A stretch of DNA of 64,000 nucleotides from Closterium sp. NIES-65. Its lineage: Eukaryota > Streptophyta > Zygnematophyceae > Desmidiales > Closteriaceae. Position numbers and translations under genes: made by a program. The stretch's first letter is position 1. The number at the start of each line of letters is the position of its first letter. The DNA lies in assembly GCA_948144175.1 (NCBI GenBank), contig CANXME010002453.1, positions 738,001 through 802,000 of the forward strand, written 5' to 3'. This document shows positions 12,701 to 19,700 of this stretch, piece by piece. The notes beneath the pieces were generated by a model, which saw only the letters and a list, made by a program, of their open reading frames with translations, made no database searches and was not told the origin of the DNA.

Positions 12701-14951
12701 AGAAGTACAGGCTACCATCCTTGGCAGCCACGCGAAACGGCCCGCACAGGTCGATGTGCACGACAGCCAGCACGTCGTCGGCGTCGGAGCCTCGGTCGGG
12801 GAAGGTGTGCTGCGCCAGTTTCCCGCCGACGCACGAGACACATGGGGAGTCGGCGTCCGCCGCCGACTTGAGGTCCAGCCCAATGGCGACCTCGTTCTTC
12901 GCCGAGCTCCGTATGGTGTCCATGCCGACATGCGCAAGCCTCGCATGCATCCGGTCCGGCGTCGACTTCGTCTTCGAGACGATCGCCCGCAGAGCCACCA
13001 CCTCCGTCGTGGGCGGCGTCGACCTCGTCGTGCAGGGACGCAGGTCGGTGCAGAGGACTCGTCCAGAGTACGTCGCCCGCCCGAGCACCTCCCCTGCTGC
13101 CGAGACGAGCAACATGCCGTCTCCGTCCTCCTGCAGCTTCACGCCATGCTCGTTCAGCTGGCCGGCCGACAGCAGGTTGGCTCGCACACCCGGGACGTAC
13201 AACACGTCGGGGATGAGCACCTCCTTCCCGGCCTCTCCTTGCAGGGCGATGGTGCCGCAGCCCTGGACATCCTGCAGCGCCCCATTGAAGCCGCGCACAT
13301 GCCTGATGACGCCGCTCGGCTGCAAGTCGACGAAGGCTTCCTTCGTCCCCATCAGGTGGTGGGAGCAACCGCTGTCGAGCAGGACCACTGCCGGGTTCGC
13401 CTGCACAGCCGCCGCCACCGCCTGGAAGTCCTCTCCGGCCTCCGGCGCCAGAGAGATGGTCGGCTCCACGACGCCGACCAGCGAGCACGACGCCGTCTTG
13501 TCGTCTCGCCCCTTGCCGCCTGCAACGGAGTCGGCGTCCTTTGCCGAAGTCGATGTCTTGGTCGACTGCTTCTCCTTGCGCGGTTGGTTGCCTCCACGAC
13601 GTGGACGACGGCTGCCAGACCTCCCGTGGCCACCCTTGTCGTCGTCGTCGGAGTCACTGCGGTCGGGACACTCAAAGGAGAGGTGATCGGGGCTGCGGCA
13701 GATCCAGCACTCCCGTCGTCGACCTCCTCCGCCTCGACCGCCGTCCTTGGCCGACTTCTTCTTGTCGACCTCCTTGGCCGGCTTCCAGCCACTGCTACCA
13801 CCACCGCCAGACTGCCCGCTCTGTCCCGGTCGGCCTCCTTGCTTCGCTGAGGTGACCAAGTTCGCCTGCGCCAAGAGCTCCTGCGACCGCTCAGCCTCCT
13901 GCATCGCCTCGTCCTGCAGGATATACGAGGTCAGGTTGTCCTCGTTGAGCGTCGCCCTTGTGCTCGGCGCCATAGACAGCCGCTTCAACAGGTTGTAGCT
14001 GCTAGACAGTCCCTGCATGACATGGGTGATGTACGACGCTGTGGAGTACTGCGCGCCGGCCATCCTGATGGTGGCGAGAATTCGCCTGGCTCGGTTGCAG
14101 TAGTCGGTCGCACTCTCCTCGTCGCCCATACGCAGGTGTGTCAGCTGTCCCTCCAGCTGGGCGATGAATAGGTCGTCAGTGACCTGGTACGTCGACTCAA
14201 TGAAGTGCCACGCCCGGTGGCCGGCGTCGAGGTACTCCCGGCACCACTTCAAGGCGATCTGCACGCCCGGCGAGCAGCACCGCGAGATGACCGTGAAGGT
14301 CAACAGCTGCACGACGCGAAACTCCGCACGCAGGTTGGAGTGGTGCTCCCCCAGCGTCGCCACGGTCCCTCGGGCGAAGCCAATCAGCCCGGCCATCTCC
14401 AGCTGGGGCTCGATGGCTTCCTTCCAGGTGAGAATGTCGGGTCGACCGACCAGCGGAGGGGTGACCGAGATCCTGTCCGGCGTAAACTTGAAGTAGCCGT
14501 AGCTCGGTGCAATCCCACATGCCGTCACCTGGGACGCCGACATAGGCGACAGCCCACTTCGACGCCCACCAGCGTCGCCATGCGAGGAGCCTGCAGCCGC
14601 CGACGACTGCATCCCTCGTGCCTGAACGCCGCCGTTTTCACCGGCGTGTATCACACCTCTCTGTTTCGACGTGCCTCCAGCACTGCTGCCGACTTGACCA
14701 CCACCGGCGTTGACGCCCACGTCGACGCCGCCTTCGTTGTTCACCGGACGAGGAGAGGCAGGTCGAGACGGGTGCTCCGTCGCCCACATGGAGCGGAGTC
14801 CAGCCTCGACGACCGGCCAGGACAAGTCGCCATACTCGTTGGCCTCGTGCTTCCTCCTCGCGTTCTCCAACCGTGCCTCTAGGGTGTCCACCACCCCCGC
14901 GTCACCTACGGCTCCTACCATAGTGACTACCGCACAGTTGCCGGCCTGCAA
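9768..14951 (-). CDS. Copia gag-pol polyprotein of element 3, complete (1727 aa)
   Basis: One uninterrupted frame encodes all Copia activities. Gag comes first, with a canonical CCHC zinc knuckle (C-x2-C-x4-H-x4-C, about residues 414-427). The protease motif LLDSGCS has its Asp near 526. A pre-integrase region is followed by the integrase core with Asp 734, Asp 797 and Glu 833 (35 residues between the last two, as expected). The reverse transcriptase carries YVDD near 1392. RNase H follows with VDADDAG and VDNKSA, and the frame ends just inside the 3' LTR. The first Met is at 14951; a second at 14921 (MVGAVGD) is an equally possible start. No stop or frameshift was seen, so it may be functional. 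It belongs to a lineage clearly different from the other elements: conventional zinc knuckle, no poly-Gly gag tract, no Gly-Gly-Ala linker. Confidence 0.94.
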   Translation of the reverse strand: MQAGNCAVVTMVGAVGDAGVVDTLEARLENARRKHEANEYGDLSWPVVEAGLRSMWATEHPSRPASPRPVNNEGGVDVGVNAGGGQVGSSAGGTSKQRGVIHAGENGGVQARGMQSSAAAGSSHGDAGGRRSGLSPMSASQVTACGIAPSYGYFKFTPDRISVTPPLVGRPDILTWKEAIEPQLEMAGLIGFARGTVATLGEHHSNLRAEFRVVQLLTFTVISRCCSPGVQIALKWCREYLDAGHRAWHFIESTYQVTDDLFIAQLEGQLTHLRMGDEESATDYCNRARRILATIRMAGAQYSTASYITHVMQGLSSSYNLLKRLSMAPSTRATLNEDNLTSYILQDEAMQEAERSQELLAQANLVTSAKQGGRPGQSGQSGGGGSSGWKPAKEVDKKKSAKDGGRGGGGRRRECWICRSPDHLSFECPDRSDSDDDDKGGHGRSGSRRPRRGGNQPRKEKQSTKTSTSAKDADSVAGGKGRDDKTASCSLVGVVEPTISLAPEAGEDFQAVAAAVQANPAVVLLDSGCSHHLMGTKEAFVDLQPSGVIRHVRGFNGALQDVQGCGTIALQGEAGKEVLIPDVLYVPGVRANLLSAGQLNEHGVKLQEDGDGMLLVSAAGEVLGRATYSGRVLCTDLRPCTTRSTPPTTEVVALRAIVSKTKSTPDRMHARLAHVGMDTIRSSAKNEVAIGLDLKSAADADSPCVSCVGGKLAQHTFPDRGSDADDVLAVVHIDLCGPFRVAAKDGSLYFLLLKDRKTRYVWVKPVAKKSDALQAFVQWLAVAERRTKKSVLMLRSDRGGEFLGKQFTDFVNGKGIVHDLTCPYTPQQNGMAEREMRTVVESVRTMLLHMGVQHHWWHLALRQAVWVRNCLERSTLPPGTTPYQLLTGKKPDLSLARVWGCMAQFLVPEQQRGGKLQPKAKWGLHLGVSEASKGWELLDVATDRVVTTSDVVFYEELSLAEWKTEHGPMSGRLPPSDTSSATLPLLAEVGELATEDVRPFTPLPLAPAPPLVADLRGLTSVSASGDEGSSGTPPSAPAKCIAGGRRDERRIDEGLKSTGEEQVGEQQPTREQAVVKPTTEQSATGTSAGEPTTGEKSAGKPTTVEQSAGTPAEEQQDAEGSDKSDDRGDAEEVQQGPRRSGRLRRPPNFFVPAAFTTVYDVDDDDDLLYDDAEEDEEFPELDPDMLADPEHRWDISTMTVKEALASWKGPAVKAAMEEEIRSLINMGTWELVERPPGVNVMKNRWVLTTKYHIDDTVEREKARLVVKGFTQVYGADYDETFAPVSSYVTLRIFLSIVAVLNLNLMQLDMKNAFLQSKLDRVLYMSQPDYFNDGTGRVCKLLKSLYGLKQSPLLWYLALNDVLVGAGWKKSQVDEALYYKVGEGEVACWVLVYVDDLLAASSSAALLKELKELLEAAFELRTISPVQKYLGLEIVRDRSAGKLWLHQQGYVDKLRRRFLDEEQTGRTPKTPVSVGAYAELTFDDEEAQERQEEEYRQKVGSLQFAATTTRPDVAFACSKLGSGLTVRSDQHWREVDRCLAYLANTRDTALEFGGGPDSLELVGYVDADDAGDKQNRTSTGGYVFVYGGAAVSWSSQRIKCATLSSTESEYVAATEAGKEGRRLRFLLAEFRQLDAGKPTVLRVDNKSAITVAEGMGLMGNLKHMERRQAWLQHMVRRGKFSLQYIPTAEQPADFLTKALHYPAFNRCSVAIGQVRLADVGDGGNDVQQ

Positions 14952-15027
14952 CTACGAAATAGGTAAGTGGTGTCTACGTCGACCTGACTGAAAGGTAAGT
15001 CGTGTGCCGTCCACGCTCACCGCACCA

Positions 15028-16136
15028 TGCGGAGATAACTGCAGCAACGGGAGCTAGGCTACGGGCTAGGCACGTGTGCTCGTGTGATCTCTGCGTTCTC
15101 TGTTCCTTAGTCGTTTTCCTTGTGCACACACTACTTGCTAGTTCACGGGGAAAATTGGCAAGAGTTTCACTAGGAAAAGTTCAGAACAATGGTACAATGA
15201 AGTTGGCAATGCAAGACTACATCAGGGCTAGCATTCAGGTCAGCCAACTGGCAGCGCAGCTTGGTCGACCGCGTTCCAGCACGGCTTGGTCGACCGAACT
15301 CCAGCAAGGCAAGGTCGACGGCGTGCCAGCGTTGCTCACGCAGGACAGCAGTGCACCCGCTTCGCAGGTGTGCGTAGCCGATTGGCGTGCAGAGTCCCGT
15401 CACCTGCACAGCGCACACTCCACGTCAACCTTGAGCTGACGACTGCCTCTGGCCCGCCACGACGACCTCGGGATACCACCACTGAGGTCGTGCTCGCCAA
15501 CTTCGCCTGGGCGACCGTCGCACTCCTTCGCAGCACTTCGTCACCCAGGTAACCTGGTCGACCAGGCTACCACGTCGACCAGCAGCTCCCGTACGTGCCC
15601 GTCGACCTCCCAAGTCGACGACCACCTCCACGTCGACCTCACTAGGTCCACGACACCATCGGTCGACCTCCTCCAGGTCGACATCCCCTCTGGTCGACCA
15701 GCTCCACGTCGACCAGCACTCCTGGTCGACCTGCTCCTCGTCGACCAGCACAGTCGTCGGCCGACCACCCACGTCGGCCACCCGAAGCTGGCGTCACAAA
15801 GTTGACGCCCAGCTACTCGATGCCCAACTGCTCGGCGTCCTGAGTCGAGGTCGACGTCGGCCCCTCCTTCGACGACCACCTGGTCCAGTCGACCACTAAC
15901 AGGTCGACTAGCAGTCCGTTAGCCGATTGCCGAAGTCGGCTTCAACGTCCTCTGCAGGTCGACTCCCAAGTCGGCGCCACCCTAAAGTTGGCGCCCGTGC
16001 AGTGATCCCCCGTGCAGGTCGACCTCCTCGTCGACCAGCTCACCCACTGCTGCAGGTCGGCTGCTCCCCTCACACCCGACCATACAGTCGGCTCCGCCCA
16101 AGCGAGGACGGGGCCAACACCCAACTCCCGTTGACA
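15028..16136 (-). repeat. 5' LTR of element 3
   Basis: This LTR lies upstream of the minus-strand polyprotein and should hold its promoter. It differs from 8571-9678 by single-base changes and one 1-bp indel. The polyprotein start lies about 80-110 bp inside its inner edge, so the untranslated leader is short, unlike in the other elements. Confidence 0.92.
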
Positions 16137-16141
16137 CCGCC

Positions 16142-16690
16142 GGCCCTGACGCGGCCCCTGCCCCGGCTCTCTTGCGGCCCCGCAGCCGGCCCTGACGCGG
16201 CCCCTGCCCCGGCTCTCAAGCGGCCCCGCCGCCGGCTCTGTTGCGGCCCCGCCGCCAGCTCTGTAGCGGCCCCGCCCCGGCTCTCACGCGGCCCCGCCGC
16301 CGGCCCTCACGCGGCCCTCCCGCCGGCTCTGACGCGGCCCCGCCCCGGTTCTCTCACGCGGCCTCGCCGCCCCACCTGCAGCAGTCGGGCAGCAGTGCAG
16401 CCGAGCCGCCCAGGAGCCGAGCCGCCCTGCGCCCGAGCCGCCCTGTCGCCGAGCCGCCCGGGAGCCGAGCCGCCCTGCACCCGAGCCGCCCTGCCGCTGA
16501 GCCGCCCGGGAGCCGTGCCGCCCTGCACCCAAGCCGCCCTGCCGCCGAGCCGCCCGGGAGCCGAGCCGCTGTGCACCCGAGCCGCCCGGTCGCCGAGCCG
16601 CCTTTCTGCAGAGCTGCACGACCTGTCCCGCCTGGTGAGCACAGTCCCACTGTCACTGCGTGCCCTTCCCCTACTGCTTGCACTGCCTAG
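16142..16690 (+). repeat. GC-rich leader of element 2, right part
   Basis: The CGCGGCCCC repeats of 7851-8570 continue here after the CCGCC duplication, then change to GAGCCGCCC-type units up to the start of gag. Frames on either strand are compositional. Confidence 0.8.
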
Positions 16691-16701
16691 CTATCGTCGC
16701 C

Positions 16702-19700
16702 ATGGCTACCCCTAGTGTCCTCGCTTTTGACGCCGAGGGTCGCGCCATTGATTTTGAGGTCTGGTTAGACGACCTGCAGCTGTTTTTACAGTGCGACAGA
16801 GCAGACGGCCTTTCTATCTTTGACCTCACCTCTGGCGCCTCTCCTGCTCCTGCTGCTGATGCTGATCCCACTGTCCGCTCTCAGTGGGCCACCCGCGATG
16901 CTGCTGCACGTCTTGCTGTGCGTCGCCACCTCCCTACCACTGAGCGTGCGCACTTTAGTCAGTACAAGAGTGCTCACACCTTGTACGACGCTGTAGTTGC
17001 GCGCTACTCCTCCCCTGCCACTGCTGCACTGAGCCGTCTCATGCTTCCCTACCTCTTTCCTGACCTCTCTGCCTTTCCCACTGTCGCTGACCTCATTACG
17101 CACCTCCGCACTAGTGACACTCGCTACCGCGCCGCCCTTCCTGCTGAGTTCTGCGCTAAGAACCCCCCCCCCATGTACATCACTCTCTACTACGTAGTCG
17201 CGCGCCTCCCTGACTCCCTTCGCGTAGTCAGGGACCACTTTCTCGCAGTCTGTCCCACCACCCTCACCGTCGACCTCCTCGAGAAGGCCCTCCTCGCAGC
17301 GGAGAAGAGTATAGTCGCTGTAGGTGCCTCTCGTGGTGACCCTCGCACCCCCATCTTTGAGGGGTGCTCTCCTTCCCCCTTGCTGCCCTCTGTTGCCTCT
17401 GCTACTGCTGCCGACCTGCTTGGTCTTGAGTCGGTCGGCGCGGCGTCTGCCCCTAGTGGGAGACGTCGCTCTAGCAAGGGCAAGGGGGGCAAGGGCGCGG
17501 GTGGAGCTGGAGGGGGCGGTGGCGGTGGCGGAGGAGGCGGCGGAGGGAGTGGGGGTGGCGGCGGAAGTAGTGGTGGTGGTGGTGGTGGTGGTGGTGGCAA
17601 CTGCGGCGGAGACGGTGGTGGTGGTGGCGGCGGTGGTGGAGGTGGCAGCGGCGGAGGTGGAGGCGGCGGAGGTGGAGGCGGTGGCGGCGGCAGCGGAGGA
17701 GGCGGTGGTGGTGGAGGGGGCGGAGCTGGTCGGGGTGGTACCCAGCAGCGTAGCGGCGGTGGTGGTGGCCAGCGCTCGCAGCGGCAGCAGCAGCAGCGCT
17801 CGCGGGACATCCCTCCGCCTCAGCAGCTTCGTGAGTGGTACGCTGGGCGTCAGAGAGGTGGGGGTACTGGTCCCTGCACCTACGTTCTTTGTTCCGGCGA
17901 CCGCGCGGGTGAGCAGTGTGGGGGTGCCCACTCCACTCAGCGCTGCTTTGGCCGCCTGACTGACGCTTGGCGTCAGCAGTTCCCCGGGGCTAGTGAGATC
18001 CCTCGCTGGGATGAGCTTCTTAGGACTGGTGTAGCGATCTTTGATCTTGATTTTGATGCTATCCTTGCTGCTATGTATGCTGTGTCTTATAGTGAGGAGA
18101 ATGAGGGTTACCGGTGTTTCCCGCCCGACCCGGGCATTGGTACTGCTGCGCTAGGTGCTTGTGAGGCTGCTGCTCTAGGTGCCAGTGCGTCTGCGCTCTC
18201 AGGTACTGGTGAGACTGCGCTCTCAGGTACTGCGTCGCCCTCGTCCTCCCTCACTTTCACACTTGACTCAGGGGCTTCTCGCTCCTTCTTTCGAGACCGC
18301 ACTACCCTTACGCCGCTTGGCCGGCCGGTTGCGGTCTCCCTTGCTGACCCCTCTGGGGGTCCTGTCCTGTCTCACTTCTCCACTGTCCTCCCGTGTCCGG
18401 CTGCCCCTTCGGGCACCCTGTCTGGTCTGTACCTTCCCTTGTTCTCTACGAACTTGGTGAGTGGTGCAGCCCTGCAGGATGCGGGGGTTCACCAGTTCAC
18501 TCCTGCGAGTCAGCGGGTGACCCACTGCACGGACGCACGCACAGGCCGACACCTGGCCACCTTCTCGCGTCGGCCGGGGTCGAGTCTCTACACCCTGACC
18601 ACTTCGTCTCCTCCTGTCCCTGCGTCCGGTCAGGTAGCTGCGTCAGGTCAGGTGTTTGCTGCTGCGTCCCGGTCAGGTCCTGAGTCTGCCCCCTGTTCCT
18701 GTCGTCTCAGGTCTCACGAGACTCTCCTGTGGCACCACCGTCTTGGCCACCCCTCCTTGCCCCGTCTTCGGAGCATGGCTTCCCGTGTCCTTGTCTCTGG
18801 TCTTCCCCAGTCTCTCCCTCCTCTCCCCTCCGGGCCAGGACCTTCCTGTGTCCCCTGTGTCGAGGGTCGCCTCCGGGCTACTCCTCACTCCTCCCACTTC
18901 CCCCCGACAGAGGCTCACCTGCAGACGCTTCACATGGATGTGTGGGGCCCAGCCCCCGTCCGTGGGCAGGGCTACGAGCGCTACTTCCTGTTGGTGGTTG
19001 ACGACTACTCGCGTTACACCACAGTCCTCCCCTTGCGCAGCAAGGGTGCGGTCACTGAGGTGCTGATCGACTGGATCCGCGAGGCTCGTCTCCAGCTCAG
19101 GAAGAGCTTCGGCTCGGACTTTCCTGTTCTGCGTCTGCACTCGGACAGAGGCGGAGAGTTCTCCTCTCGCCTTCTGCGAGACTACTGTCGTGCACGGGGG
19201 ATCCGCCAGACCTTCACGCTTCCGGACTCACCACAGCAACATGGGATTGCTGAGCGCCGCATTGGCATGGTCATGGATGTCGCTCGTACGTCCATGATGC
19301 ATGCGGCTGCCCCCCATTTTCTGTGGCCGTTTGCGGTGAGGTACGCGGCGCATCAGCTCAACCTTCACCCCCGGGTCTCTAGGCCTGCTATGTCCCCAGC
19401 CTTGCTGTGGACGGGGAAGGTTGGCGATGCGTCTGCGTTCCGTGTCTGGGGATCTCGGGCGTTTGTCCGCGACTTGTCTGCGGACAAGCTGTCCCCTCGT
19501 GCTGCTCCCTGTGTCTTCCTTGGCTTCCCCACTGACGCCCCAGGGTGGCAGTTTTACCACCCCTCCTCTCGTCGTGTTCTGTCCTCCCAGGACGTCACGT
19601 TCGACGAGTCAGTCCCCTTCTACCGTCTCTTCCCCTACCGCACTCCTTCCCTCCCCCCTCCCCCGGACTTCCTTGTGCCGGTTCCCCCCCCGGTAGACCC

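Larger units (their letters stand above)
8571..16136 (-). mobile_element. Element 3: Ty1/Copia retrotransposon of a different lineage, 1.1-kb LTRs, complete ORF
   Basis: Direct repeats 8571-9678 and 15028-16136 (1108 and 1109 bp) bound a minus-strand polyprotein. Read on the minus strand the element starts TGTCAACGGG and ends TCCGCA, so it has TG...CA ends, and CCGCC is duplicated on both sides (8566-8570 and 16137-16141). I count about eight differences between the LTRs, roughly 99% identity, so the insertion is young. Next to the 5' LTR the minus strand reads TGGTGCGGTGAGC, which is not the initiator-Met site used by the other elements; I did not identify the tRNA. A purine-rich GGCAGGGGAG precedes the 3' LTR. 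Confidence 0.95.

Noticed and set aside
9699-14991. Plus-strand frames opposite the polyprotein of element 3, up to 490 aa
   Set aside because: High GC content leaves antisense frames open; the minus-strand polyprotein with full Copia motifs explains the region.
17190-17931. Minus-strand proline- or threonine-rich frames opposite the Gly-rich gag tract
   Set aside because: They mirror the poly-Gly coding sequence; the plus-strand polyprotein explains the stretch. The same applies at 2114-2825, 33639-34308 and 42415-43147.
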